Shown: positions 15,183-26,859, counted from the stretch's first letter. The stretch: DNA of 64,000 nt from Flaccisagitta enflata (GCA_965153355.1 OZ231127.1:51832001-51896000); one strand, 5' to 3'. Translations and numbers: made by a program. The notes: a model not told the origin generated them from the sequence alone.

Positions 15183-15926
15183 ATGTTTTCACGATCTCAC
15201 GATATATTTTCATCTCCATTCGATCCGCTAAAAAATCATATCGTGAGGGAATATCTTATTATCTTATTATGATTTTAAAATGATTTTTATTCTTTTATCT
15301 TTTTTAAATATAAGCCTGTACGCCTCCTCGATTTGTTTTCGAGCGTCAATAGATCTTTAAGTCTTCTCTGTTGGAGATTTTGGTGATCAACACCCCATGC
15401 ACGGGACTCGTCTTGTGACTTCTCCCCCCTCTACTCCCCCTACTACTCCCACCCTCCTACTCCCACGAATTGATTGTGAAACTTGACCCGATACCAGACA
15501 AAAATGATTGACTAGCGCGTGTGGAAATGATGGAAGCTTTCGAGAATCCGCGGAAAGAAGGTACAAAAAATGTCCATAATTGGTGACGCTCAAGTCACAC
15601 TTTTTTTAGGTAGTTTGAGGCTCAAAATCTTAAGAGTATGCAGGGAACTATATGATCTTCCAGATCATGCCAAAAAAATATCAAATCATCATTTAGTTTA
15701 ATAAATCACTTAAAGTAGTAAAAGATATTGTTAGATCAGTGTGACATAGTTCGTACTCTCTCCCCGCAAGCATGCAGCTGTGCTGGTGCAATGCATCAAA
15801 AGTTTCTAACTCCAATTGGCATTACCAAAATACGGATCGTAAAAGCTTCTGAAACAACGGAACACATGTTAGGTGAGGCAATTTGTGGGATGTCATACTT
15901 GATTTGAACCTCAAGTATTTACATAG

Positions 15927-16149
15927 ACAAGCCCGGTTACACGACCAATAAATAGTCGTTCGCGGGTGGGCAGGGGAAGTAATGCGGGTGGGTCAGGGAA
16001 GTATGTGGGTGGGCGGGGTTGTAACGAAGCTGGGCAGGGGCCGCAATGCCCAGAAATCATTATTTTAGCCGACTCCGCGTCATTCAAAATTCCACCTCAC
16101 CGACCTTCCTTCCCACGTACACAGCCTCTTGTGGAGTCGCTTAGCAAAC
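15927..16149 (+). mobile_element. Family A element (copy A7)
   Basis: ACAAGCCCGGTTACACGACC start, then GTCGTTCGCGGGTGGGCAGG repeated in shortened form three more times (GGGTGGGTCAGGG, GGTGGGCGGGG, GCTGGGCAGGGG). The interior CAGAAATCATTATTTTAGCC...GCGTCATTC is shared with 32902-33144. It ends CCTCTTGTGGAGTCGCTTAG with a broken second stem arm. Confidence 0.7.
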
Positions 16150-16241
16150 AATTGAATACTTATCAAAGTATTGTAGAATTGTTGATCAAATGTGCTTCCC
16201 GGAAAACCGATCCGATCCAGAAAATTCACAGGAAAAAAAGT

Positions 16242-16565
16242 TTCCATCCATCCACCTATCCATCTATTCAAGCCATCTACCATCCACCCATCAATCCATC
16301 CATCCAACCATGTTTCCATCCATCCACCCATCAATCCATCCATCCACGTATCCATCCATCCATCCATCCATCCATCCATCCATCCATCCATCCATCCATC
16401 CATCCATCCATCCATCCATCCATCCATCCACCCATCCATCCACCCATCCATCAATCCATCCATCCATCAATCCATCCATCCATCAATCCATTCATTCATC
16501 AATTCCTCCACCCATCTCATTCCGCGCCTCCATATCCCATCCACCAGTCCATCCATCCATCCAAC
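16242..16565 (+). repeat. (CCAT)n tetranucleotide block, ~325 bp
   Basis: CATC-period-4 sequence with scattered ACCC and CAAT substitutions, purest at 16350-16430. It gives His-Pro-Ser-Ile and Trp-Met-Asp-Gly open frames on the two strands, both repeat artefacts. 16566-16865 has short CACC/CATC-rich sequence only. Confidence 0.95.
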
Positions 16566-16865
16566 GCCTCATCCAAACAAAATCCGTCGCTCTTTGGTTT
16601 TGATGGATTAAAAGTGTCATTAAAATTTATAAGACGCGTCCTCATGGATGCAACCTCGGAGGTTCGCATTTCTGTCTTTATTCCATCGTAAGTTCTCCTG
16701 ATGAAGAAATATTCTAAACATCCGATTTGCCCTTCCCCTCCCACTAATCACCTCCTTCCCCCACTTCGTCACCATCCCACCAATCATCTCCTCCCACCTC
16801 CCCGTCACCATCCCACCAATCACCTCCTCCCACGTCCCCGTCACCATTCCATCGATATAAACTCC

Positions 16866-17458
16866 TTTTTGGGCAGCGGCCCCAAAGGGCCGATGTCCTG
16901 TAGGACACAGGGGGGAATTTCCATACGTCCGTCCGTCTGTCCGTCCGTCCTTCCGTCCATCCGTCCCCCCCCCCGTTGGCCATCGAGGCCTCATATCCTC
17001 ACTCTCAGGCCTGATTTAGGCCCTCTAAGCCCTCAAATCAGCTCTCATGGCCTCAAATCAGCTCTCCGGGCCTCAAATCCGCTCTCCAGGCTTCAAATCA
17101 GCTCTTAAAGCCTAAAATCAGCTCTCAAGGCTTCAAATCTGCTCTCCAGACCTTAAATCAGCATTCTAGGCCTCAAATCGGCCCTCCAGGACTCAAATCT
17201 GCCCCCATGGCCTAAAGCCTGCCCCCAGACCTCAAATCTAATCTTTAGGCATAAATCTCCTCAGACCTCAAACCCCACCTCAATTACCTCTTAGGCCTGC
17301 TATATTCCCCCTTAGGACGTATGGAAATTCCCTCCTGTGTCCTACAGGACATCGGCCCTTTGGGGCCGCTGCCCTGCTCTCACTCCACTGCTTTACTTGG
17401 TCACCCCAAGCAGGGCATCGGGTACCGCTGACCATGTGCGATCCTTGGATGACTAGTT
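16866..17458 (-). mobile_element. Family B element (B-iii)
   Basis: Complete by structure. Left (tail) end TTTTTGGGCAGCGGCC, then CCAAAGGGCC, CCTGTAGGACACAGG and a (GTCC)n run at 16926-16965. The minisatellite spans 16980-17310. The inverted module is at 17311-17370 (ATGGAAATTCCC, CCTGTGTCCTACAGG, GGCCCTTTGGGGCC). Next are GCCCTGCT...AGCAGGGC and a head of the ATCCTTGGAT type ending ACTAGTT at 17458. The hairpin CCTGT..ACAGG has loop AGGAC here and AGAAC in B-i. Confidence 0.85.
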
Positions 17459-17494
17459 TCCTCTCACTGTCACTACCTCTCCCATCGCCTTCTT

Positions 17495-17650
17495 CCCCCA
17501 CATCCACACCCCCACACCCCCACACCCCCACACCCCCACACCCTAGAATCCTGTTTCTCGATTTAAATCCATCCCAGTCTTAAAATGGGGAAAATGGCAA
17601 TGAGAGATTTTGAAAAAAAAAAGGAAGAGGAGGAGGAGGAGGAGGAAAAG
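17495..17650. repeat. (ACACCCCC)n octamer and (GGA)n runs
   Basis: About five copies of an 8-bp CACACCCC unit at 17501-17543. (GGA)n lies at 17627-17646. Confidence 0.85.
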
Positions 17651-17830
17651 GCAAAGAAGGAGAAGTTTTGAGACGAAATGCAGCCATTGGAAAAAAAAAG
17701 AGATGAGGCAATGAAATAAAAGAAAAGGAAAAATAGGACGAAATAAAGCCAATAAATCGAATTTTGCTGCTATAGACGGAAAGAGAGAGAGAGGAAGAGA
17801 GGAGACAAAGAGAGAGAGAAAATGAGAGAG

Positions 17831-17932
<102 letters not shown>

Positions 17933-18028
17933 AAAAAAAGAAAATGAGTTAGAGAGATCATCACAGAAAGACAGACAGACATATAGACCGATCGACCAAT
18001 GAAAAGAGGGGTAGGGAGACAAAGATGT

Positions 18029-18075
18029 ACAGTGGAGCTGTACTAAAGCGTACCCGCTATCCAGGTTTGCCTGCT
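18029..18075 (+). mobile_element. Possible mariner/Tigger-like end fragment
   Basis: TACAGTGGAGCTGTACTAAAG followed by ACCCGCTATCCAGG. The TACAGT start and the CCGCTAT word are typical of ends of TA-targeting elements. No partner end was found, so this is a solo relic at best. Confidence 0.25.
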
Positions 18076-18233
18076 AAAAGTTGAAAGGCATGTAAGTTAA
18101 TGTCTCAATAGAGGTTTTGTAGTTATTTCTATAGTGGCAATAAGGCAGCTTTAATACACGGCATAAATGTGTCCAGTCCCTTGTCATGTGCTCTCGTCAG
18201 ACTTAACTGTATCGAGTTACACAGTCAAACAGT

Positions 18234-18235
<2 letters not shown>

Positions 18236-18326
<91 letters not shown>
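18236..18326 (+). repeat. (CA)n microsatellite, 91 bp
   Basis: Pure AC run. A (GACAGA)n patch follows at 18409-18442. Confidence 0.97.
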
Positions 18327-18328
<2 letters not shown>

Positions 18329-18520
18329 CATAAACAAAGACAGACAGTCAAGGTGACGGATAGAAAAATAGACGTAACATGAAGGACAGAGAGCAAGATA
18401 GAGTGGGAGTCAGAGACAGAGACAGAGACAGAGACAGAGAGTGCTTTGGATTTGAATCGATGAAATTTATTGCCATACGAGAATCCCTAATATCGTCTGC
18501 TGAAGCCATTGAGAGAAAGT

Positions 18521-18641
<121 letters not shown>

Positions 18642-19003
18642 GGTATGATCTCACGTAACGCATCTCTTGGGACGGGTTGAATGATTTTTTTTCCTTTCTA
18701 GGTCAATGCATAATTTTCCCCGATACATACAAATGGCATAAAAAAAATGGCGCAGGATTCTGATTCCACCCAAAGAGAAATATTAGGAGGCAAAAAATGG
18801 TCATTTCCAGGCATTTATTTCTGTGCCTTTATGACTTATATCTCTTGATTTTCTGCTTTCACAAGCAATTTTCCCTTTTGACTCACCAGGCCGTGCCACA
18901 ATGTTGTTTTTCTTTTTCAAAATCCCGACCATTGCACCCTCAGAACCGTTTTCGTTTAAAGTCCTTCTCTTAAGGATGTTCGGGCAACAACGTCAAAAAT
19001 AAG

Positions 19004-19004
19004 C

Positions 19005-19064
<60 letters not shown>

Positions 19065-19072
19065 GCAACAGC

Positions 19073-19113
<41 letters not shown>

Positions 19114-19114
19114 C
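19004..19114 (+). repeat. (CAA)n microsatellite, 111 bp
   Basis: CAA run with two AGC interruptions near 19063-19070. 19115-19803 has no supported gene. Confidence 0.97.
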
Positions 19115-19803
19115 GACGAACTTATCCCATATACAACATCTACCACCGTAACTTAATCCACAACGACTACCCTAAAACACCCATTTGATATTTCTAAGGC
19201 CATGGCTAACCACGACCATATTTTCTGAACCAACCCCGAATCAATCACTTCTTTCATTTCCATAGTCTAAGCGGTGAAAGCGAGAGTGAGAGAGTGTATG
19301 ACTTTAATGCGGTTTCCCTTGAAGGATTCGATCCACTTTGGTTCGAAGGTCTTAAATTTAAAGGGAAAGACGCCGAGAATCAATTTTTCTCCTTCTTCAA
19401 AACCTCTTTTCTTTAACTGTCCCTTTCTCTGTCCAACTCTGTCTCATTCCCTTGCGCCTGGGTCTGTCTTTCTGTCTGTTTTTCTACTATTCTCCGAACC
19501 TTGATGGCCATCAATGCTCGTGTGTTAATTTACCCGTCATTTGTCTGTCTATCTGTGGGTCTGTCAGTCTGTGTACCTGAGTCTTTTTTTTTTTATTTTT
19601 TGCCTTATCAAAGATGTAACTTCTACATTGTAAGACTGTAACTATTGTTGTGATTCTTTCCAAGGCATGTTTTTTCCAACACGTCCTTCATCTTGACTGG
19701 GGAACGTCGAAATATCCCTATCCTCATGGATGGGGACATTCCATACCTATCCCCAGCTACGGACAACCTGAAAATGCCGATTAGATTGAATCTTACCAAC
19801 TTG

Positions 19804-19955
19804 TTTTTAGTCGCGTTCTACACGACTCTGTCGGTCGGTTGGTCTGTTGGTGGGTCGCCGTTAGCTTTTTCCGTGTTTCAGGCGTCTTTTCGTCATTGCC
19901 TCTGCCCAAATGCTGACGTAAGCCTTTTTATCACTGCCCACCCGCATGCGACAGT
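19804..19955 (-). mobile_element. Family A element (copy A8)
   Basis: TTTTTAGTCGCGTTCTACAC then CGACTCTGTCGGTCGGTTGG. The inverted left half includes TGCCTCTGCCCA and CACTGCCCACCCGCATGCGAC. The terminal GCCGTGTATCC part is lost. The hairpin is imperfect here. Confidence 0.65.
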
Positions 19956-20277
19956 TGAACCCCGTTCGAAATAAAAGTAATTCCCATATGGACGAAACAG
20001 ACGTATACTAGCCCAGGCTAGCATATTGCTTTACCGTGTTTGAGCTAGGGGAAATTAGCCCACCAAAAAATGTTTTTAATCAAAATTAATGAAACAAATG
20101 TCTAACACAAGGGAGAAAAACCAAACTTCGTTGTTTTTTGTTGTGTATAAATTAAACGCTGTATGGACCAAAACAGATATTGACAGGTAGCTTGATTTTT
20201 TTCCGCACAGGCGGCTTAGTTGGTTGGGATTTCTACAGACTGAAACTTATTTTACGAGTTCCGCTAATCATACACTG

Positions 20278-20500
20278 TGACGCGCGGTCGCGGACGGGTG
20301 GGCAGGGGCATTTAACCCCCAGTCTCACCCCCTCACCTTCCAACCCCCCCCCCCACACACACAAACAATAACAACTGCAGCAACATGAATGCGCGTTTTT
20401 TGCGTTTTCAACACGAGCGAGACAGATCGATCGATGGACCAACGGACGACCCAACAGACAGACAAAACCTCTTTTAGTGTTGCTAGTCCGCGACTCAAAA
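20278..20500 (+). mobile_element. Family A element (copy A9)
   Basis: GTCGCGGACGGGTGGGCAGG start (the outermost AACAAGGCC is absent), a C-rich interior, GAATGCGCGTTTTTTGCG, then GATCGATGGACCAACGGACG. The end CCTCTTTTAGTGTTGCTAG then CCGCGACTCAAAA has lost the perfect stem. 20501-21420 holds no supported feature. Confidence 0.65.
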
Positions 20501-21433
20501 TAGTAATGATGAAAATTCGAATTATTAAGCAATCTGAGTCCAGACTTGATGAGCTAAGTTGCTCAATGTTATCTTAGTAACAGGAATTCATAAGTTGTTG
20601 AGGAAACAGATTCCGATGAAAAGAATACGATAAACGATTTTAGCATTCAGGTTTGTTTTGATCGGGGGCCAGTAAACTTAGTACGTTTTCATCGATATGC
20701 CTCTTACTTCGAACAAAAGTTTAGTATTCCTGGAGCTATTTTTATTTGTTTGGATTTACGGCACTAACAAAATTCAGTTCGTTTGAGTGGGATTTTACCG
20801 TAATTAAGATAGATCTTTCCCTTGCCGATGAGGCATCCAGAGTATTTACTTACTACAAAACGTCAGCTGCTTTCCCTAACTCCGATGTTGGGATGCAGCA
20901 TATTTGTCTCAAGGACCGTGGACTAATAGCTTCATAGAGGATATGTACTATCATCTCAGGCCTGGTTCATTTACACATCGAAGCGTAGATGACTTGCAAT
21001 ATATTTTGTTTTTCTTTCTAGTTGCCCTCTATCTCGTTTGCCTGTAGGCTATAGATAACTTCTGAAGACAGCTGCTGAATTTCTTGGAATAGGCCGGAGC
21101 GTCCGTCCGTACCGTATGTCCAGCTTTTCAGTCAATTCAAATGAGTAGCTTCGTTACAAATCTTAGAAACCGCTCTAGGAATTGGGTCAGTTGATTAAGT
21201 TACTTCATCATAGCTTGTCTATTATCAGCGCTCTCAAATTTTCGCTTTTGCTCTGTTCACAAAGAAAACTAGTGTCTGACACACCTAAATCGTACCTACT
21301 TGTCTTTCTCATTGTCGCAATATATTTGCCTAATCTCTGTCTACTCTGGCTTAATGTCTCTTCTTATCTGGATATCTATGTGTCTTACTCTGCCTCTGTC
21401 TATTAGAGTGGTCCCAATTTGTACAATTGTATA

Positions 21434-21533
21434 AAAAATGATTTCCAAGCACTTTTCATGTTCCATTTGCATTATTAGGGCACAAGCTAATTGTAAAATC
21501 GATTTGGATGAAAAGTGCTTGGAAATGACTTTT
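21434..21533. repeat. Imperfect hairpin, 27-bp arms
   Basis: ATTTCCAAGCACTTTTCAT at 21441-21459 is the reverse complement of ATGAAAAGTGCTTGGAAAT at 21508-21526, with a few more paired bases outside. The loop is about 47 bp. Three TGTGCCCAT words follow at 21540-21575. It may be a decayed fold-back element, but no ends or target duplication were found. Confidence 0.6.
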
Positions 21534-21624
21534 CTTTTGTATGCCCATTTTGTGCCCATCCTGTGCCCATTTTGTGCGAATCCCACTGTCTTTGAGTCTC
21601 TGTTTGTCTCTGTCCATTCGTCTC

Positions 21625-21869
<245 letters not shown>

Positions 21870-22074
21870 ATTCAATGATATCGATGACGATATAGGAAAA
21901 AAGAGAGAATGAGAGAAAGAAAGAGCTAGAGACAGAGAGAAAGAAAAGAGATTTCGGATGTTATAAGTTTTTTCGGGCTCTGAAAATGGATATGAAAAGA
22001 AGAAACTGAAAAGGATCTGCCAAGAGCGATGATAAATTAAAGTCAAACCCAAAAGCCGCTCAAACCCAAATCGA

Positions 22075-22077
<3 letters not shown>

Positions 22078-22134
<57 letters not shown>

Positions 22135-22178
22135 ATCAAGATTTTCAAAAAACAGAAAAAAAAGGAGAAAAAAGGAAA

Positions 22179-22239
<61 letters not shown>

Positions 22240-22456
22240 GAGAGAGAGATAGAGAGACAGAGATAGAGCGAAAAGAAAAAAAAAAGATTGATCAGGATTC
22301 GATATGGCTGAGTGGTGCCCCAAGTCAGAAAGCCAACCAGAGCTGCGCGGAGAAGGGAAACTGCCTCATAAAATCGATGATGAAGAACCAACGTTGCTCA
22401 GGACGGGAGAGGGAGACAGAGACAGAGTGAAACAGAGAGAGAGAGAGAGAGAGAGA
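22078..22456 (+). repeat. Three short (GA)n tracts
   Basis: Pure GA runs at 22078-22130, 22181-22235 and 22435-22456. Between them, ATATGGCTGAGTGGT at 22299-22313 resembles a tRNA A-box, but no B-box or fold follows. Confidence 0.9.
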
Positions 22457-22469
22457 ATAACAGAGACGG

Positions 22470-22660
22470 TGTGATGGCATCATGACGTTTACGACGTGAC
22501 GAGGTGATGGTCGCGGTGACGGCCGATGAGGTGAGATGAAGCCAAAAGAGGATGACAACGACGATGGCGATAAAGTTGGGCGATTGGTGATCGAAGCAAG
22601 TTTAGTGATCGGTGATTGGTGATCGGGCATCGGTGACGGTGACGATGACGGTGGGTGTCT
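22470..22660 (+). repeat. GATGAC / GGTGATCGG-rich degenerate repeat
   Basis: Irregular reiteration of GGTGATCGG, GGTGACG and GATGACG words, clearest at 22580-22650. No fixed period. 22661-23100 is unremarkable. Confidence 0.5.
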
Positions 22661-23117
22661 AGATGGTGACCGCAGCCGCGATTACGACATGGACAGTTGA
22701 CGTTGTCACATCCGTATTTGGAAATGAATCGGTGAAGTGTATCGAAAAATCGGAAATTGCGAAATCAATATCAACGAATTGAATTGCACTGCGGGTTGGA
22801 ATCTCACTAAGATTTTGGATGAGAGAAAAATCTCGAGTTAGCATTTGTTAATTTTACAGACATTATGACCCTGCATCTTATGCACAGAACTTTTATTATT
22901 TTGCAATGTAAGTATACAAAAAAATACTGGATGTACACTGAAATAGGTGAGTATTCTAGTATTAAGGTTTAAAAAAAAAAGAATATTATTCATCAAACAC
23001 CCGGTACAGTACGCATATCAATTCTAACCATCTTCACGAGCAAGAAGGACCAACCAGTAATTATTAAGCGCAGTTAAGAACAAAAACAAAGTGATTATTG
23101 CAGTTAAGGTAAGGAGC

Positions 23118-23385
23118 TGGTCTGGTCGAGACTGGGATGGGATTTTGGCCTCAAGATGGGATTTGGGCCCTGAGGTTAGGATTTGGGCCTCAAGACTGGG
23201 ATATGGGCCTCGGGGTTGGGATATGAGCCTCGAGGCTGGTATATGGGCCTCGAGACTGAAATATCGGCCTGGAGGTGGGGGGGGGGGCGGGGAGGGTTGG
23301 GGGTACGTAGGAGAAGGAGGAGAAGGAGAAAATCTCCTTGTGTGAAAGCATAGGTCATCAAACCCTTCGGGGCCGCTCCCCAATC
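23118..23385 (+). mobile_element. Family B element, 3' half only (B-iv)
   Basis: The minisatellite GGGATTTGGGCCTC(A/G)AGACT spans 23120-23275. It is followed by a G-run, GGAGAAGGAGAAAATCTCC, the TGAAAGCATAGGTCATC module and CCCTTCGGGGCCGCTCCCC. The head and left module are absent, so this is a truncated copy of the CCTATG...CATAGG subfamily. Confidence 0.7.
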
Positions 23386-23584
23386 AGGAAAAAAAATTTT
23401 CGATATGAGTGATGAGATTTTAGAGTGGAGCAAAACAGGACATGATGCTAAAGATCAAGATTTTAGTCGTGGTGTGACCAAACTGCACGAGTTCTGTAAT
23501 GTGAGTTTGTCGCAACAAAAGAAACGAATTTATGCCTGAATTCACAACGAGCGCCTTTTTTTCTGTCTTTCTCTCCGTCTCTCT

Positions 23585-23829
23585 AGTCGCTTGCTAAGCG
23601 ACTCTACGAGAGGGAAGGTAGGTAGATAGATCTGTCTGTCTTTATGTCTGTCAGTCCGTCCGTCCGTAACGCGAAAATTCGGATGACGCGAAACTGGCTG
23701 AAATAGTGATTTCTACCCCTTCCCGGCCACATTACTACCCCTCCCCATTCACATACTGCCCCTGTAATTGCATTACTGCCCCTGCCCACCCGCAAGCGAC
23801 TACATATTGGCCATGTATCCGGCCTTGTT
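23585..23829 (-). mobile_element. Family A element (copy A10), full length
   Basis: Starts with a perfect 7-bp stem GTCGCTT/AAGCGAC (loop GCT), then CTCTACGAGAG (a second stem), a GTCTGTC / CCGTCCGTCC run, and the GCGAAACTGGCTGAAATAGTG interior. Three spaced CACTACCCC(T)CCCC-like words precede TGCCCCTGCCCACCCGCAAGCGAC, and it ends TGTATCCGGCCTTGTT. Flanks TCTCTA and TTCTCTGTA are similar but not an exact target duplication. Confidence 0.8.
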
Positions 23830-24476
23830 CTCTGTATGTCTGTCTTTCTGTCTCCCTCTCTAAAGCCTGCGCCTGAGAACATCACCGCACCAAAGGAAAT
23901 ATATATTTCTAGATCGAAGAGGATAAATCGGTCACGCAGCAAAGAAAAAAAAAAGAAGGTCAGCTGAGGAAAAATTGATAGTACCTTCGACGACGATGCC
24001 CTACTTCCGACGGGAGGTGGTTTGGGTGGCTATTCCTATTGAGTGGTGGTCTCGGTCGTTTTTTTTTCTAGCGGAGGAAGGTGGATTCAGAAGTGAAAAG
24101 CTGGCGAGAAACTAATTTGTTGAAATGGATGCTTGTAGCAATTTCAGCGCTCTCAGCGCCAAAACGTGATTTGCATAATGCAGTTTCGCAACATATGTAT
24201 CATCAAATGGATACATTTCCGAGCGTTAGAAAAGTCAATTTCGTTTTTGAAATAAAAAGATTTGATAAAGGGTCTAAAAGAAAGAAAAAAGTCCAACATG
24301 CATGTAGAAAATAAATCCACACATTTTTGCATTGTCTGTTTTGCTCACACTGAAAGGTTCAGAGGGTAAAATATATCCGTCAAGGACTTCCATCTCGCGA
24401 AATTATTGCTCTTTCAAACATAGTCCGGCGACGCTTTCCATGCCGCGCTCAGATCCCAGATTCCTGACATATTTGG
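23830..24476. other. Unique sequence, no supported gene
   Basis: A 77-codon open frame at 24081-24314 has no recognisable domain and no long neighbouring frame. I do not call it. Confidence 0.4.
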
Positions 24477-24810
24477 CTTTACCACTCTGGTGCTAATTTG
24501 GCGATTTTATCGCCGTTTCTGGCGAATTTTGGGACCTCCTAGCGACAAGAATTTTTCATCTAGCTCCTAGCGAATTATCTAGCGATTTTTTTCGGAGCCC
24601 CTAGCTAATCTAGCTAATTCTAGCGAATTTTAGCGAATTTCAGCGAATTCTCTCCATTTTTGCTGTATATTTATCCAATTTTAGGCTTTCTCTTATTTTG
24701 TATGGAAAAATTGCTGATTCCCGACGGGAAATAGGAATCACCATTCACTTATCCCACTGGGCAACTCGAGACCCATTGTTTTTCTTCTCCCAACTATCAT
24801 GCTCTCTACT

Positions 24811-25250
24811 CAGGGGCCTCTAGAGGCCTTTACACCCTATACAAATTATAGGGGCCTGGGCCTCAGGGGGACCTTGAGGGCCCCAATTGTCACAGAAATG
24901 AAGAGGAAAGAAAAGGGTCGGTTGGTCTACATTTTACTTTTTTTATGATTTTATTTCTTTGACCTCACTGCTCCTGCCTAAATGGTCTTGTGACCTCAAA
25001 TATGGCCCCTGCCTGCCTACCCGCACGCGACTTTGGTAGCCTTGTTTTTTCTTTTTTTGTTACAGAGCTTAGTTCAAGACTTGTTTGGATTTTCTTCTCC
25101 AGATTGAATGTATAGAGACTGAAAAGTAAACAGTAAAAAACTGTATATCAACTATGTGCCCTTATTCGTGTTGGCGGTTGCGTCGAGAGTAGGGGGGGGG
25201 GGCGGATTATTTGATTGTATAGGGGCCCAAAATTCCTCTTTAGGCCCCTG
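24811..25250. mobile_element. hAT-type MITE, 440 bp, nested
   Basis: Inverted ends CAGGGGCCTCTAGAGG and, reverse complemented, CAGGGGCCTAAAGAGG pair for about 36 bp imperfectly, including CCCTATACAA. They are flanked by the 8-bp duplication TCTCTACT at 24803-24810 and 25251-25258. CAGGGG ends and an 8-bp duplication fit hAT. It lies entirely inside the 24485-26086 element and itself carries a family A fragment near 24958-25049. Confidence 0.85.
24958..25049 (-). mobile_element. Family A fragment (copy A11)
   Basis: CACTGCTCCTGCCTAAATGG, then GGCCCCTGCCTGCCTACCCG, GCACGCGAC and GGTAGCCTTGTTTT, the inverted left half of family A. The hairpin end is missing. Confidence 0.6.
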
Positions 25251-25515
25251 TCTCTACTGAATCGAAAATGTGATACTGCTCAAGGCTGCTGGCTGCGCTG
25301 CCTGATGTCGGCACGTTAGAAAAAAAAAAGAAAAAAAAAACTATAGAAGAAGAAAAGAAGAAAGACAGAAGAAAGAAGAAGAAATACTGAATTGTATCAT
25401 ACGCATTGTATGTCCTCTTGCTTATGTTTAGTGATATTATGCGAACAGACTGTTTGCATTACTTCGTGCTCAAAGGTTCTATCTATCAGCCCAGAACGCT
25501 TTCCTTTATTCCATT

Positions 25516-25615
25516 CTTAGTTGTAGACACGCATTTATAAGAGGCTTTGTCCGTCCGTCCGTGAACCTGTTGGTCCATTGCTCCGTGGGTAATGGCGCGC
25601 ATATCGCCATTCTTC
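25516..25615 (-). mobile_element. Family A fragment, hairpin end (copy A12)
   Basis: CTTAGTTGTAGACACGCATT (damaged stem), TATAAGAGGCTTTGTCCGTC, then GTTGGTCCATTGCTCCG and GGTAATGGCGCGCATAT. The left half is not recognisable downstream. Confidence 0.6.
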
Positions 25616-25749
25616 CCGGCATGATACAACGATTCTATCAAAACATGTGTGATCATGTGTGGGCTCGCAGACAAGGGACTGCTTCGACAACTCGACCTCA
25701 GCTTGATAACAATGAGGAGTGTCTTTTGTACACTGTGTCATATTGTGTC

Positions 25750-25883
25750 TTTTTAGTCGCGTGCACTTGACTCTACAACCCGCTCTGGCCGTCAGTCTGT
25801 TGGTCGGTCACGCTTCGGTCACGCTTAGCTTTTTTTCACCGCCCCCGCCCACCCGTAGGCGACTAAGGTAGCCGTGTATCCGG
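25750..25883 (-). mobile_element. Family A element (copy A13), internally short
   Basis: TTTTTAGTCGCGTGCACTTG, GACTCTACAACCCGC, GTCTGTTGGTCGGTC, then CGCCCCCGCCCACCCGTAGG, CGACTAAGGTAGCC and GTGTATCCGG. Both ends are present around a short interior. Confidence 0.7.
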
Positions 25884-26142
25884 ATAAATAATTATTCAAA
25901 TGAATGTTTTGAAGCCTATCCGCATTTTACTCTTGTTATACGGGTAGTTTTCTCTATTAATGGTTATCAGGTGAGCAAAGGAAAATCTAGCGAATTTTTA
26001 GCTAACTTGGAAAAAAATCTAGCGAATTCTAGCGATTTTTTAGGGGCTAACTAGCGATTTTCGAAAAGCCCGAGTTAGCACCATAGCTTTACCAAGATCA
26101 ATATTAATTGCTGTGTGTGTTTTTGTGTTTTTGGTGTTTGTG

Positions 26143-26144
<2 letters not shown>

Positions 26145-26228
<84 letters not shown>
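26145..26228 (+). repeat. (GT)n microsatellite, 84 bp
   Basis: Pure GT run followed by a short CGTG-rich tail. 26229-26706 has no supported feature. Confidence 0.97.
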
Positions 26229-26230
<2 letters not shown>

Positions 26231-26705
26231 GACTGTCCGTGCGTGCGTGCGTGAGTGCGTTCATGCACGTATCGGTGAAGCAGACGTCGCGTCTAGTGGC
26301 TGATTTCATTCTCCTAAAAAAAATCAGCCAAATGAAATAGAAAATCATAAAGACGATGAAAAAATATTTTCGATAAACAAACTATCGTTTTGCTAAAGCG
26401 TGTGTGGCCAAAAGAATATTCATATAAAACACTTGAATTCGACTTTCTTTACATCGAGACAAACGCAATTAACATGAAGCGTCCTCTATAATCGAATAAA
26501 TATGTAGCCACTTAATTATACAAGATGAAATCAACTTTTTACACCCATCTTCGACAGTTTGGGAGGAGAAAAAAATGTATGAGAGAGTGTGTGTGTGTGT
26601 GAGTGTGAGAGAGCTCAGTACCCCGTCGATTGTTCCTCATATAAATTAAACGATTTTGGCAATTTTTACTCGCTCCCTTTTTCATTTATTTCTTCTCCAA
26701 ACTTT

Positions 26706-26706
<1 letters not shown>

Positions 26707-26753
<47 letters not shown>
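26707..26753 (+). repeat. (GA)n microsatellite, 47 bp
   Basis: Pure GA run. Confidence 0.95.
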
Positions 26754-26755
<2 letters not shown>

Positions 26756-26809
26756 ATACATGACTTCCGAGATAAGAGATGAAAAACTGAATCGAGCCGA
26801 ATTAGGTGA

Positions 26810-26836
26810 TTGATCGGGGTTCGAACTCGCGTCAGG
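26810..26836 (+). other. tRNA B-box-like word
   Basis: GATCGGGGTTCGAACTCGCG resembles a tRNA T-arm/B-box (GGTTCGAANYC), but the stem pairs poorly and no upstream D-arm or acceptor partner is seen. It may be an eroded tRNA or SINE fragment. Confidence 0.25.
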
Positions 26837-26859
26837 GGGTGAATTTATCTATATATGTA

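Larger units (their letters stand above)
24485..26086. mobile_element. hAT-type non-autonomous transposon, 1.6 kb
   Basis: Ends CTCTGGTGCTAA (left) and, reverse complemented, CTATGGTGCTAA (right) are inverted repeats. Both are flanked by the same 8 bp, CTTTACCA, at 24477-24484 and 26087-26094. An 8-bp duplication is the hallmark of the hAT superfamily. Both subterminal regions are dense in CTAGCGAATT/CTAGCGATTTT words (24555-24650 and 25985-26060), as expected of transposase-binding repeats. No transposase frame remains. It contains a second hAT element and three family A pieces, so it is older than those. Confidence 0.8.

Noticed and set aside
16190-16611. Frames of repeated His-Pro-Ser-Ile and Met-Asp-Gly-Trp
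   Set aside because: Both are translations of the (CCAT)n block on opposite strands.
22292-22380. tRNA-Leu/Ser-like A-box (ATATGGCTGAGTGGT)
   Set aside because: No anticodon arm, T-arm or GGTTCGA word follows within a tRNA length. Probably chance.
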